Source of the DNA: Microbacterium sp. MYb45
Lineage (GTDB): Bacteria > Actinomycetota > Actinomycetes > Actinomycetales > Microbacteriaceae
Assembly (NCBI RefSeq): GCF_002979655.1
Contig: NZ_PCPG01000001.1
Location: 682,001-746,000 of the forward strand
Direction of reading: 5' to 3'
DNA length: 64,000 nt
This document shows, in pieces, positions 17,935-26,772 of the stretch. A model generated the notes under the pieces. It was not told the origin of the DNA, ran no database searches, and worked only from the letters and a program-made list of their open reading frames with translations. A program made the translations under genes and the position numbers. The number at the start of each line of letters is the position of its first letter. Position 1 is the stretch's first letter.

Positions 17935-20405
17935 GTTCGCCGTCCGATAGGTACGCGCAGGCGCAGCAGGCAGCGGAGCACCCGGAGACCTCGGCGTTCG
18001 CGGCACTGCAGAAGTTCGAGCTCGATCCATTCCAGGTCGCGGGATGCCATGCTCTGGAGAACGGCCGCAGTGTGCTGGTGGCCGCACCGACGGGGGCTGG
18101 CAAGACGATCGTCGGCGAGTTCGCGATCCATCTCGCGATGCGGACCCCGAGCGACAAGGCGTTCTACACCACGCCGATGAAGGCGCTCTCGAACCAGAAG
18201 TTCCGTGAGTTGGTCGAGGTGTACGGAGCGGATCAGGTCGGTCTGCTCACCGGTGACACCAACATCAACGGCAACGCGCGGATCGTGGTGATGACCACCG
18301 AGGTCCTCCGCAACATGATCTACGCCGACTCCGCCGCGCTCCGCGACCTGCGCTACGTGATCATGGACGAAGTCCACTACCTCGCAGATCGTTTCCGCGG
18401 CGCAGTGTGGGAAGAGGTCATCATCCACCTGCCTCAGCGGGTGCGATTGGTGTCACTGAGCGCCACGGTCTCCAATGCGGAGGAGTTCGGCGACTGGCTC
18501 GACACGGTGCGCGGCGACACCGACGTCATCGTCTCCGAGATCAGGCCCGTGCCGCTGGAGCAGCACGTCCTCGTCCGCGATGACCTGCTTCCGCTCTTCG
18601 ACGATCGTGCGGGCATCGCGACCGCGCAGGTGAACCAGGAGCTGATGCGCATCCGCTCGTCGACCGGGTCGAACTACGACAACAACCGGCAGGTGCAGTC
18701 GTACCGCAGTGACCGCCATGCCGGGCGACAGGCGAAGCGTCCGCCGCGGGGTGGACGGCGGCCCGTGCGCGCCGCCAACGCCCGCCGGATCGAGCGGATG
18801 GATCGTCCGGAAGTCGTGCACCTCCTGGAGCGAGCGAACCTCCTCCCCGCCATCTTCTTCATCTTCAGTCGCGTGGGGTGCGACGCCGCAGTGCAGCAGG
18901 TGCGGCGCGCCGGGGTTCGGCTGACGTCCGCCGAGGAACGCGCGGAGATCCGTGCACTCGTTGAGGACCGCACCCGGACTCTCCAGGACGAAGACCTCGA
19001 CGTGCTCGGCTACTGGGAGTGGCTGGACAACCTCGAGCGCGGCGTCGCCTCGCACCACGCGGGTCTGCTGCCGGCGTTCAAGGAAGTCGTCGAGGAGCTG
19101 TACCGACGCAAACTCGTGAAGGTCGTCTTCGCGACGGAGACTCTGGCGCTCGGCATCAACATGCCCGCCCGCACCGTCGTGCTCGAGAAGATGGAGAAGT
19201 TCAACGGCGAGGCCCGGGTCGCGATCACTTCGGGGGAGTACACCCAGCTCACCGGTCGCGCCGGAAGGCGGGGGATCGACGTCGAAGGTCATGCGGTCGT
19301 GCAGTGGACCGAAGGCATGGACCCACAGGCCGTCGCCGCGCTGGCGTCGCGCCGCACGTACCCGTTGAACTCGAGTTTCCGCCCCACCTACAACATGGCC
19401 GTGAACCTGATCGACATGTTCGGCAAGGCCAGGGCTCGTGAGATCCTCGAGTCGTCGTTCGCGCAGTTCCAGGCGGATCGCGCCGTCGTCGGACTGGCGC
19501 GCCAGGTGCGAGAAGCTGAAGCGTCGCTGGCGGGATACCAGAGCTCGATGGCCTGCGAGCACGGCGACTTCCCTGAGTACGCCGCCATTCGCCGGGAGCT
19601 CAGCGATCTCGAGAAGAAGAATCGTCAGGATTCCCAGGCGCCGCGGGCGTCGCGTGACAAACGGATGAAACGCATCCAGACGCTGCGCACGCAGATGCAG
19701 CGCCACCCCTGCCATCGCTGCCCGGATCGGGAAGCACACGCGCGCTGGGCGGAACGCTACTGGAAGCTCAAGCGCCAGACCGATCGGATCCGGCGTCAGA
19801 TCGAGACCCGGACCGGGACGGTGGCGCGCGTGTTCGATCGGGTCGTCGAGGTACTCGAGACTCTGGACTACCTCACGGAAGTCGATGGCGAGACCACGTT
19901 GACGGAAGCCGGGCGCACGATGCGCCGGATCTACGGTGAGCGAGATCTCCTCGTCGCAGAGTCGCTGCGCCAGGGACTCTGGGCGGGCCTCGATGCCCCC
20001 TCACTCGCGGCGATGGCGTGCTGCCTCGTGTACGAACCGCGCCGTGACGAGGCGAACTCGGGGGAGCGGGGTCTCCCGCGTGGAGCATTCCGCACGGCCT
20101 GGGAGAAGACGACGACGCTCTGGGCCGAACTCGACGACCTCGAACAGGATCATCGCCTGCCGGGCAGCGAACCGCTCGCCGCAGGGCTCGCCGGCGCGAT
20201 GCATGCCTGGGCTCGCGGCGGCATGCTCGACCGGGTGCTGATCGACGCCGACATGGCCGCGGGAGACTTCGTGCGCTGGGCGAAGCAGACGATCGACCTC
20301 CTCGATCAGCTGTCCATCGTGGCCGAGGATGCGGCTGTCGCTCGCACCGCACGCAGTGCCCTCGACGGTGTGCGCCGCGGCATCGTCGCCTATTCGTCGA
20401 TGTGA
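17931..20405 (+). CDS. helY: SKI2-like DEAD/DEAH-box RNA helicase (HelY type)
   Basis: 824 residues. Walker A AAPTGAGKT near residue 58, TTPMKALSNQKFRE (Ia), VIMDEVHYLADRFRG (II), LSATVSNAEEFG (III), then in the second RecA domain GVASHHAGLLPAFKE and TGRAGRRGID (VI). The C-terminal third holds a coiled, Cys-containing region (CHRCPDREAHARWAERYWK) and a DSHCT-like helical domain. Mycobacterial HelY has the same position after tatAC. The role is probably RNA turnover or remodelling, by likeness to Ski2/Mtr4. ATGA overlap with tatC. Confidence 0.9.
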   Translation: MSSPSDRYAQAQQAAEHPETSAFAALQKFELDPFQVAGCHALENGRSVLVAAPTGAGKTIVGEFAIHLAMRTPSDKAFYTTPMKALSNQKFRELVEVYGADQVGLLTGDTNINGNARIVVMTTEVLRNMIYADSAALRDLRYVIMDEVHYLADRFRGAVWEEVIIHLPQRVRLVSLSATVSNAEEFGDWLDTVRGDTDVIVSEIRPVPLEQHVLVRDDLLPLFDDRAGIATAQVNQELMRIRSSTGSNYDNNRQVQSYRSDRHAGRQAKRPPRGGRRPVRAANARRIERMDRPEVVHLLERANLLPAIFFIFSRVGCDAAVQQVRRAGVRLTSAEERAEIRALVEDRTRTLQDEDLDVLGYWEWLDNLERGVASHHAGLLPAFKEVVEELYRRKLVKVVFATETLALGINMPARTVVLEKMEKFNGEARVAITSGEYTQLTGRAGRRGIDVEGHAVVQWTEGMDPQAVAALASRRTYPLNSSFRPTYNMAVNLIDMFGKARAREILESSFAQFQADRAVVGLARQVREAEASLAGYQSSMACEHGDFPEYAAIRRELSDLEKKNRQDSQAPRASRDKRMKRIQTLRTQMQRHPCHRCPDREAHARWAERYWKLKRQTDRIRRQIETRTGTVARVFDRVVEVLETLDYLTEVDGETTLTEAGRTMRRIYGERDLLVAESLRQGLWAGLDAPSLAAMACCLVYEPRRDEANSGERGLPRGAFRTAWEKTTTLWAELDDLEQDHRLPGSEPLAAGLAGAMHAWARGGMLDRVLIDADMAAGDFVRWAKQTIDLLDQLSIVAEDAAVARTARSALDGVRRGIVAYSSM

Positions 20406-21964
20406 TGATGGCGACGACGTCCGCGAACGCCGCTGCGCCGGAGCGCGCGCTGCTGCCCCTGTGGGCAGCGGTGCCTACAGCCGCGCTCGGGGCACTGCTG
20501 ATGAACCTCGCCTATCCGGGCGCCGCAGTATGGGCTCTCGCATTCCCCGCCACAGCTCTTGTGCTCGTGGCGCTGATCGGCAGACGGTTCGGCGGCGCAC
20601 TTCTGGTCGGTCTGGTCTACGGCATCCTCTTCTTCGCTCTACTGGTCTCCTGGACGTCTCGCTACCTCGGGCCGATTCCGTGGGCGGCGCTCAGCGTCGT
20701 GGAAGGCGGTCTCACCGCCATCGCGCTCGTGCCCATCGCACTCGCCTACAGATGGCTGCCCCGTGCGTTTCCCGGCGCTGCAGGGCGTGTCCTGGGGCTT
20801 CCGACGGTCGTCGCGGCCCTGTGGGTCGGTCGGGAGCTCTTCGTCGGCTCCTGGCCGTACGGCGGCTTCCCCTGGGCGCGGATCGGGATGAGCCAGGCCG
20901 AGAGCCCCCTCGCGCCAATCTCCTCATGGCTCGGGGTGAGCGGTCTCAGTTTCCTGATGGTGCTGCTGGTCGCGATGCTGATCGAGCTCGTCCGCACGCG
21001 CGGGTGGCGTCGTCCGCTCGTCTTGCTGGTACCGGCGGTGCTGGTCGTGGTCCTGCTCTTCACTCCGCTGTTCCCAACCATGTCGTCGGGGTCGATGAGG
21101 ATCGCCGCGGTTCAGGGCAACGGACCGACCGGGTATTTCGACGAACGCGAGCCGTTCTCGGTGATCCAGGCGCAGACCGACGCGACGGTACCGCTCTACG
21201 GGGAGGATGTCGATCTCGTCGTGTGGCCGGAGGGTTCTCTGGACGCCGACCCCTTCGAGAACGCGGCGATCGCCCGGAGGATGACTCTCGTATCGAACCG
21301 GATCGATGCGCCGCTGCTCGCGAATGCGGCGACCGCGCGGGACGATCTCTACTTCAACACCTCGATGCTGTGGACCGTCGACGGCACGGCCACGCAGACG
21401 CACGACAAACGACACCCCGTTCCCTTCGGCGAATACGTGCCCGACCGAGCGTTCTTCAACGCCCTGGCCCCCGACTTGATCGGCCTCATCCAGCGGGAGT
21501 ACACGCCGGGGTCGAACCCGCCGATCGTCGAGGTCGACGGCGTCGCGATCGGGCTCGCCATCTGCTTCGACGTCATCTACGACGACGTGATCCGGGAAGG
21601 GCTGAACGACGGCGCCGAGGTGTTGGTCTTCCAGACCAACAATGCCGACTTCCGAGGCACCGACGAGAATCTGCAGCAGCTGTCCTTCGCCCGGATGCGC
21701 GCCATCGAGACAGGTCGCAGTGTCGTGAACGTGTCGACCGTCGGTACGAGTCAGGTCATCAGATCCGATGGATCGACCATGGCCAGCCTGGATGCAGGAA
21801 AGGCCGGAGCGCTGCTCGAAGATGTCGAGCTTCGTTCCGGCCTCACGGCGGGGGTTGTCCTGGGCCCCTGGATTCAGCAGTTCCTGCTGTGGGGCGGTCT
21901 GGGCGCGCTTCTCCTCGGGTGGTGGCGCGCCCGGGGCACTACGCCCCGATCTTCTCGCGGGTAG
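20405..21964 (+). CDS. lnt: Apolipoprotein N-acyltransferase Lnt
   Basis: 519 residues. About six to seven N-terminal membrane helices, a nitrilase-fold catalytic domain, and a last C-terminal helix. The triad is visible: Glu in VVWPEGSLD, Lys in THDKRHPVPFGEYVPD and Cys in AICFDVIYDD. It adds the third acyl chain to the lipoprotein N-terminal Cys in the membrane. GTG at 20402, ATG at 20405 and ATG at 20408 are all possible; the ATG at 20405 overlaps the helicase stop by one base. Its 3' end overlaps the convergent rbpA by 26 bases. Confidence 0.92.
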   Translation: MMATTSANAAAPERALLPLWAAVPTAALGALLMNLAYPGAAVWALAFPATALVLVALIGRRFGGALLVGLVYGILFFALLVSWTSRYLGPIPWAALSVVEGGLTAIALVPIALAYRWLPRAFPGAAGRVLGLPTVVAALWVGRELFVGSWPYGGFPWARIGMSQAESPLAPISSWLGVSGLSFLMVLLVAMLIELVRTRGWRRPLVLLVPAVLVVVLLFTPLFPTMSSGSMRIAAVQGNGPTGYFDEREPFSVIQAQTDATVPLYGEDVDLVVWPEGSLDADPFENAAIARRMTLVSNRIDAPLLANAATARDDLYFNTSMLWTVDGTATQTHDKRHPVPFGEYVPDRAFFNALAPDLIGLIQREYTPGSNPPIVEVDGVAIGLAICFDVIYDDVIREGLNDGAEVLVFQTNNADFRGTDENLQQLSFARMRAIETGRSVVNVSTVGTSQVIRSDGSTMASLDAGKAGALLEDVELRSGLTAGVVLGPWIQQFLLWGGLGALLLGWWRARGTTPRSSRG

Positions 21965-22322
21965 GGTCTTCTCCGGCGCCGCGGCGGGCGCGGATGAAGG
22001 CGAGTCGCTCTTCCAGCAACTCTTCGAGCTCCGCACGGGTACGGCGCTCCATGAGCATGTCCCAGTGGGTGCGAGCGGCCTTCTCATCGCTCGCTTCGAG
22101 CGTCACGGCCTGGCCGTCGACGTTCAGGCGTGCTTCGGCACCGCAGGCGCGGCATTCCCAGGTCTGGGGCGGTTCGGCGTCGGCCGCGAACATCAGGTTC
22201 GTGACGTGGCCGCAGGTGTCACAGGTGTAGGTGGTCTCACGGCGCTCCATGAAAACGACGCCCTCTTCGCTCTGTAGGCTCTGGGCGCCGAGTCGGATGC
22301 CGCGCAGGCTGCGATCTGCCAT
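21939..22322 (-). CDS. rbpA: RNA polymerase-binding protein RbpA
   Basis: 127 residues, the usual RbpA size. N-terminal tail MADRSLRGIRLGAQS, a zinc-type core with CDTCGH and CRACGA, a basic linker and the C-terminal sigma-interacting helices (KAARTHWDMLMERRTRAELEELL shortened: THWDMLMERR). It binds group I sigma factors and stabilises the open promoter complex in actinobacteria. ATG with AGAGGA upstream. The gene has its own promoter region in the 132 bases before it. Its 3' end overlaps lnt in the opposite direction. Confidence 0.95.
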   Translation of the reverse strand: MADRSLRGIRLGAQSLQSEEGVVFMERRETTYTCDTCGHVTNLMFAADAEPPQTWECRACGAEARLNVDGQAVTLEASDEKAARTHWDMLMERRTRAELEELLEERLAFIRARRGAGEDPTREKIGA

Positions 22323-22346
22323 TTTGTGGTCCTCTCGTCGCTGTCA

Positions 22347-22377
22347 GGTATAACGCTCCAGCCTGTGCGCTTCATCC
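22347..22377 (-). promoter_or_regulatory. rbpA promoter region, possible ECF (SigR/SigH-like) match
   Basis: On the minus strand GGATG is followed by 18 bases and then GTT, close to the GGAAT-N18-GTT pattern of thiol-stress sigma factors SigR/SigH. rbpA is a SigR target in Streptomyces. An alternative reading is a vegetative -10 TATACC at the same place. The GGATG half matches only three of five consensus bases. Confidence 0.3.
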
Positions 22378-22454
22378 ACGCGGGCGGCATCTCGGCGCGA
22401 TTCACAGCTGAATCTCAGCGCCGGAGGTTATGGGGCGCGTCGGGAGTCGTCGGT

Positions 22455-23225
22455 TCAGGACAGAGTCCGAAGGGCGACGTCAGACCGATCCGAGACGATC
22501 CCATCGACTCCAGCGGCAACGAGACGGCGCATATCGGCGGGATCGTTGACCGTCCACACATGTATCTCGACACCGCGTCGGTGGGCGGCGCGGACGAGGG
22601 CAGGGGTGAGCACGGTGAGCGCTCCGTGTCGCTCGGGGATCTGGAGCGCGTCGATTCCCTGGAGCACGCGTGCGGAGGAGAGGCGGAGCGCGGACAGCGC
22701 GCGAAGCCCCGCGATCGTGCGGCTTCCGCCCGATGTCGCGGGCCGAAGCGAGGCGCCGGCCCGCAAGACGGAGGAGACGGCGGCGCGGCGGCTCGCGTCT
22801 GAGAAACTCGTGACGAGCACGCGGTGGGTGTGTTCGACCAGAATCGGTCCGAGCGGGTCGACAGCGGCGGGTGTCTTCACATCGATGTTGAAGCGCACAT
22901 CGGGAAACGAGTCGAGCGCCTCCGCCACCGTGAGCAGTCCGCCGTGGGCGGAGAGGATCTCGCGTAGCTCCCGCGTGCGCACGTCCCGCACTGCTCGCGT
23001 GTCACCGACGAGCCTCTCGAGTGTCGAGTCGTGGAACAGCACCACATCGCCATCCGCCGTGACCTGGCAGTCGGTCTCGACATACTCGGCGCCCGCCGCG
23101 TGTGCGGCGGCGAAGGCAGCAGCGGAGTTCTCCCAGATGCCCGAATCCTCGCCCTCCGCGGTGACCAGACCGCGGTGAGCGAGGACCCGAGGATGCCGTG
23201 CCTTCGTGAAGTACGGGTGCGTCAC
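22455..23225 (-). CDS. Glycerophosphodiester phosphodiesterase (GDPD)
   Basis: 256 residues with a TIM-barrel GDPD fold. VLAHRGL near residue 15 is the conserved HRG; WENSAAAFAAA and EYVETDCQVTADGDVVLFHD give the metal-binding E-T-D and the catalytic HD. IHVWTVND and GIVSDRSD close the barrel. It hydrolyses glycerophosphodiesters to glycerol-3-phosphate and an alcohol; lacking a signal peptide it acts in the cytoplasm. GTG start overlaps the SPFH gene stop by four bases, so GDPD is the third gene of an nfeD-SPFH-GDPD unit. Confidence 0.9.
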   Translation of the reverse strand: MTHPYFTKARHPRVLAHRGLVTAEGEDSGIWENSAAAFAAAHAAGAEYVETDCQVTADGDVVLFHDSTLERLVGDTRAVRDVRTRELREILSAHGGLLTVAEALDSFPDVRFNIDVKTPAAVDPLGPILVEHTHRVLVTSFSDASRRAAVSSVLRAGASLRPATSGGSRTIAGLRALSALRLSSARVLQGIDALQIPERHGALTVLTPALVRAAHRRGVEIHVWTVNDPADMRRLVAAGVDGIVSDRSDVALRTLS

Positions 23226-24151
23226 GCGCCGGGAAGCGTGTTCGTCGGGCCCTGACCCGGCTTCGGAGTGAATGCGCTGCCGATGCCCTTGAGCGCCTCG
23301 GTGAGCTCACTCGGGATGATCCACAGCTTGTTGGACTGTCCCTCGCTGATCTTCGGCAGCATCTGGAGGTACTGGTAGGCGAGGAGCTTGTCGTCGGGCG
23401 CGCCCTGGTGGATGGCGGTGAAGACGTTCTGGATCGCCTCGGCCTCACCCTGGGCGCGGAGGACGGCGGCCTGCTTGTCACCCTCGGCTCGGAGGATCTC
23501 GGCCTGGCGAGCGCCTTCCGCCTCGAGGATCGCCGACTGCTTGGTGCCCTCCGCCGTCAGGATCGCGGCGCGGCGGTCACGCTCAGCGCGCATCTGCTTC
23601 TCCATGGAGTCCTGAATGGAGATGGGCGGATCGATCGCCTTGAGCTCGACGCGGCCCACGCGGATGCCCCACTTGCCGGTCGCCTCGTCGAGCACCACCC
23701 GGAGCTGGCCGTTGATGTTGTCACGGCTGGTCAGGGCTTCCTCGAGGTTGAGGCCACCGACGACGTTTCGCAGCGTCGTCGTGGTGAGCTGCTCGACGGC
23801 GCCGAGGTAGTTGGCGATCTCATACGTCGCCGCGCGGGCATCCGTCACCTGGAAGTACACGACCGTGTCGATCGAGACGACGAGGTTGTCCTCGGTGATC
23901 ACCGGCTGCGGCGGGAACGAGACGACCTGCTCACGCATGTCGATCAGCGGCCGGAGCCGGTCGATGAAGGGGACCAGGATGTTGAGTCCGGGGGTGAGGG
24001 TCTTGTGATAGCGGCCGAGGCGTTCGACGACGCCGGCCGTCGCCTGGGGGATGATCCTGATGGCGCGTGCGACGGTGACCACCACGAAGATGATCACCGC
24101 GATGGCGAGGATCCAGCCGATCGCTGCGGGAATGAACGATGCGTCGTCCAA
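23222..24151 (-). CDS. SPFH/band 7 (stomatin-prohibitin) membrane protein
   Basis: 309 residues. One N-terminal membrane helix (ILAIAVIIFVVVTVARAI) leads to a band 7 domain (GVVERLGRYHKTLTPGLN, FPPQPVITEDNLVVSID) and a long coiled coil rich in Ala, Glu and Lys (AILEAEGARQAEILRAEG). Such proteins assemble into large membrane rings and pair with NfeD. The start codon is TTG at 24151, supported by AGGAG seven bases upstream and by absence of any other start before the membrane helix. The nfeD stop is ten bases upstream. Confidence 0.9.
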   Translation of the reverse strand: MDDASFIPAAIGWILAIAVIIFVVVTVARAIRIIPQATAGVVERLGRYHKTLTPGLNILVPFIDRLRPLIDMREQVVSFPPQPVITEDNLVVSIDTVVYFQVTDARAATYEIANYLGAVEQLTTTTLRNVVGGLNLEEALTSRDNINGQLRVVLDEATGKWGIRVGRVELKAIDPPISIQDSMEKQMRAERDRRAAILTAEGTKQSAILEAEGARQAEILRAEGDKQAAVLRAQGEAEAIQNVFTAIHQGAPDDKLLAYQYLQMLPKISEGQSNKLWIIPSELTEALKGIGSAFTPKPGQGPTNTLPGA

Positions 24152-24161
24152 GGGGGTTCTC

Positions 24162-24635
24162 CTAGTCGTTGACGGGTCGGACGATGGCGGTCGCGCCGTT
24201 GATCGCGCTCACGGCGATCGGGGCTCCCTGAGGGATGGCGACCGGCGTAGCGGTGCGCGCGGTCCAGGTGTCGCCGTTGGCGAGCTTCGCCTGGCCGGAG
24301 ATCTGCGTGATCTCGGCCAGCGCGATGCCGCGCAGATCGACGAGAGCGTCCACGTTGGACTTCGTCGGGTCTTCGCCGCGCCGGAGGCGCTTGAGCAACG
24401 GCGGTCGGAGGAAGAGGATGAACGCTGCCGCCGCCACGGCCGCGATGATCACCTGCACCCAGACCGGGACACCCAGCAGATCGGTCACCAGTCCGACGAC
24501 ACTGCCGAAGCTGAGCATGAGGAACGTGAAGTCCAACGAGAGCATCTCGATGACGAGGAACACGGCGATCAGGACCAGCCAGCCGATCCAAGCCCATTGG
24601 TCGATGAACGTGACGAATGTCGTGAAGTTGTCCAT
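24162..24635 (-). CDS. NfeD-family membrane protein
   Basis: 157 residues, short NfeD1b type without the ClpP-like protease domain. Three to four membrane helices (WIGWLVLIAVFLVIEML, LMLSFGSVVGLVTDLLG, VQVIIAAVAAAAFILFL) are followed by an OB-fold soluble domain (ALVDLRGIALAEIT to the end). NfeD and SPFH proteins are genetically and physically linked in many bacteria, probably organising membrane microdomains. Strong ribosome site AAAGGAGG before the ATG. It is the first gene of the unit; a TACGTT hexamer at 24654-24659 may be its -10. Confidence 0.87.
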   Translation of the reverse strand: MDNFTTFVTFIDQWAWIGWLVLIAVFLVIEMLSLDFTFLMLSFGSVVGLVTDLLGVPVWVQVIIAAVAAAAFILFLRPPLLKRLRRGEDPTKSNVDALVDLRGIALAEITQISGQAKLANGDTWTARTATPVAIPQGAPIAVSAINGATAIVRPVND

Positions 24636-24703
24636 GCGGCCTCCTTTGTGGTCAACGTATCACGCGGGGGACCGCCGATCCGGGTGCCACAGCGCTCCCT
24701 TGA

Positions 24704-24709
24704 TAGTGT
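24704..24709 (+). promoter_or_regulatory. Possible -10 element for the SDR gene
   Basis: TAGTGT; would give a leader of about 40 bases with GAGGAG before the GTG at 24758. Confidence 0.3.
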
Positions 24710-24757
24710 GAGTGAGCCGTGCGATCACGGCCTTTTCGCGCATCATGAGGAGTCACC

Positions 24758-25522
24758 GTGACCGACGTTCTTCCCGCAGGTTCCCTCGACGGCAAGGTGG
24801 CGCTCGTCACCGGCTCATCACGCGGGATCGGCGCAGACACCGTCCGCTACCTCGCCGAGGCCGGCGCGGATGTCGTCATCAACTTCCGCAACAAGGCACC
24901 GCGCGCCGAGAAGCTCGCCGCGCAGCTGCGCGAGCTCGGACGTCGGGCGCTCGTGGTGGGGGCCGACCTCACCGATCCCGCATCCGTGGCCCAGATGTTC
25001 GACGCCGTCCGCGCCGAGTACGGACGTCTGGATGTCCTCGTACTGAACGCCTCCGGTGGCATGGAGTCGGGGATGGCCGAGGACTACGCGCTCACGCTCA
25101 ACCGGGATGCGCAGCTCAACGTGCTGAACGCGGCGACCCCTCTGTTGGGCGACGGGGCGCGCGTCGTATTCGTCACCAGCCACCAGGCGCACTTCATCCG
25201 GACGACACCGACCATGCCGGAGTACGAACCGGTAGCCCTGTCGAAGCGAGCGGGGGAGGATGCACTCCGTGAGCTCATCCCGGCTCTCGCCGAGAAGGGG
25301 ATCGGCTTCACGGTCGTCTCCGGCGACATGATCGAGGGCACGATCACCGCCACCCTGCTGGAGCGGGCGAACCCGGGCGCGATCGCCGAACGCCGGGAAT
25401 CGGCCGGCAAGCTCTACAACGTCTCCGAATTCGCCGCCGAGGTGGCCAAGGCCGCGGTCGACCCGGTGCCCTCCGACAACACGCGGCTCGTCGGAGATGT
25501 GAGCGCGTTCGTCGCCGAGTAG
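24758..25522 (+). CDS. SDR-family oxidoreductase
   Basis: 254 residues, classical short-chain dehydrogenase fold. TGSSRGIGADT is the glycine-rich NAD(P) loop; LVLNASGGME replaces the usual NNAG; the catalytic Tyr-x-x-x-Lys appears displaced as YEPVALSKRAGED, with Tyr and Lys seven residues apart rather than four, so catalysis may be atypical. VTSHQAHF supplies the serine. GTG start with GAGGAG five bases upstream. Single gene closed by a strong hairpin shared with the convergent hdeD. Substrate unknown. Confidence 0.8.
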   Translation: MTDVLPAGSLDGKVALVTGSSRGIGADTVRYLAEAGADVVINFRNKAPRAEKLAAQLRELGRRALVVGADLTDPASVAQMFDAVRAEYGRLDVLVLNASGGMESGMAEDYALTLNRDAQLNVLNAATPLLGDGARVVFVTSHQAHFIRTTPTMPEYEPVALSKRAGEDALRELIPALAEKGIGFTVVSGDMIEGTITATLLERANPGAIAERRESAGKLYNVSEFAAEVAKAAVDPVPSDNTRLVGDVSAFVAE

Positions 25523-25532
25523 CCGCAGACGA

Positions 25533-25572
25533 GAATCGGCCCCGTCCTGCTGACGCAGGACGGGGCCGATTC
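25533..25572. terminator. Bidirectional hairpin between SDR gene and hdeD
   Basis: A perfect 18-base-pair stem with the loop TGAC, midway between two convergent stops. No run of T follows on either strand, so efficient intrinsic termination is likely but not certain. Confidence 0.6.
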
Positions 25573-25589
25573 GGCGATGGGGGGAGACG

Positions 25590-26186
25590 TCAGCTGACGG
25601 GCTCTCCCTGGACGGCGGCGACGTACTCCTTCTCATCCTTGCCGAGCGTGATGGCACGCACGATCTGGATGATTCCGAGCACGATCAGCGAGATGCCGAG
25701 CAGCAGCCAGAAGGCGAACCCGGCGATCAGCGGCGAGAACAGCACGATGATTCCCGCGATGATGCTGAGGATGGCGTACAGGACGGTCCAGACCCGCGAG
25801 CCGTCGCTACCGAGGAGCGTCAGGGCGACGACGCCGTCGACGATCCAGCTGACACCGATGAAGATCACGACGACGAAGGCCAGCGTTGCCGCCGCGGCGC
25901 TCAGGTTGAAGAACGCGATGACGCCGGCGACGACGTAGAGCAGGCCGAGGACGATGTGTCCCACGCGAGCCCATCCGCCCTTCGCGCCCGAGAAGATCCC
26001 GAGGCCGATGTAGACCAGGCCGGCGATGACGAGGTAGGAGGCGAAGATCGCCGTCACGATGACCGCGGACTTCACCGGCCAGACCAGGAGGACGATTCCG
26101 GCGATGAGAGCGAGAACGCCCGCTACGGCCAGCGAGACACGGATCGACTTGAACAGTGACTTCGCCTGGGTGAGTGGTTCAGACAT
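25590..26186 (-). CDS. HdeD-family membrane protein
   Basis: 198 residues with six hydrophobic helices in three hairpins, the DUF308/HdeD pattern (for example VLALIAGIVLLVWPVKS and VLYAILSIIAGIIVLFSP). E. coli HdeD gives acid resistance at high cell density; in actinobacteria the role is undetermined. The cytoplasmic C-terminus is short and charged (GKDEKEYVAAVQG). ATG at 26186 has AAAGGGG upstream; -10 TACCCT at 26231-26236 predicts a leader of about 38 bases. It is divergent from the AraC regulator. Confidence 0.87.
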   Translation of the reverse strand: MSEPLTQAKSLFKSIRVSLAVAGVLALIAGIVLLVWPVKSAVIVTAIFASYLVIAGLVYIGLGIFSGAKGGWARVGHIVLGLLYVVAGVIAFFNLSAAAATLAFVVVIFIGVSWIVDGVVALTLLGSDGSRVWTVLYAILSIIAGIIVLFSPLIAGFAFWLLLGISLIVLGIIQIVRAITLGKDEKEYVAAVQGEPVS

Positions 26187-26230
26187 GGTGGGGACCCCTT
26201 TCTGAGAAGTTCCTGTGAGGATGCACCCTC

Positions 26231-26236
26231 AGGGTA
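26231..26236 (-). promoter_or_regulatory. -10 element for hdeD
   Basis: Minus-strand TACCCT, 45 bases upstream of the ATG. Confidence 0.3.
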
Positions 26237-26326
26237 GCGCTCTCGCAGGCGGACGTGGGGCAAGCTCCGCCGACCGTGTTGCTCGAAGTAATCGCGGGAC
26301 TCGGGGCGACATGACAGGATCGACGG

Positions 26327-26767
26327 GTGACAGGCCCGGACGAGACGCGTTTGCGCGAGCTCATCGTGATGCGCAAGGTCAGAGACCGGATCGATCGGGA
26401 GTACGCGAAACCCCTCGATGTGGAGGCGCTCGCACGCGGAGTGCACATGTCGGCGGGGCACCTCAGCCGGTGCTTCCGGGAGGCATACGGCGAGTCGCCT
26501 TACTCCTATCTGATGACGCGTCGGATCGAACGCGCGATGGCACTGCTGCGACGCGGAGACCTCACGGTGACGGAAGTGTGCTTCGAAGTCGGGTGCTCGT
26601 CGCTCGGAACCTTCAGCACGAGATTCTCGGAGCTGGTGGGTGTCCCACCCAGCGTGTACCGTGAACGCGCCGCGAACGTCGAGGGGATTCCCTCGTTCCA
26701 GGTGAAGCAGGTCACCAGACCGATCAGGAATCAAGAAGCACCGCGCACCGACACGCATCTAACGTGA
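26327..26767 (+). CDS. AraC-family regulator, DNA-binding domain only
   Basis: 146 residues. Two helix-turn-helix units of the AraC/XylS type: DVEALARGVHMSAGHLSRCF and LTVTEVCFEVGCSSLGTFS, with FREAYGESPYSYL and FSELVGVPPSVYR after them. No ligand-binding domain is present, so activity must be set by level or by another partner, as with MarA/SoxS. GTG start at 26327 with CAGGAT (26315-26320) as a weak -10 six bases ahead. It is followed by a VOC protein and a UvrA-like ATPase, likely its targets. Confidence 0.87.
   Translation: MTGPDETRLRELIVMRKVRDRIDREYAKPLDVEALARGVHMSAGHLSRCFREAYGESPYSYLMTRRIERAMALLRRGDLTVTEVCFEVGCSSLGTFSTRFSELVGVPPSVYRERAANVEGIPSFQVKQVTRPIRNQEAPRTDTHLT
26760..26765 (+). 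promoter_or_regulatory. -10 element, leaderless VOC gene
   Basis: TAACGT overlapping the stop of the AraC gene; ATG at 26773 follows after seven bases. A GTG at 26764 lies within the hexamer. Confidence 0.45.
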
Positions 26768-26772
26768 ACACC

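Noticed and set aside
20329..22230. A 633-codon frame on the plus strand overlapping lnt
   Set aside because: Arg-rich, motif-free shadow of lnt in another frame.
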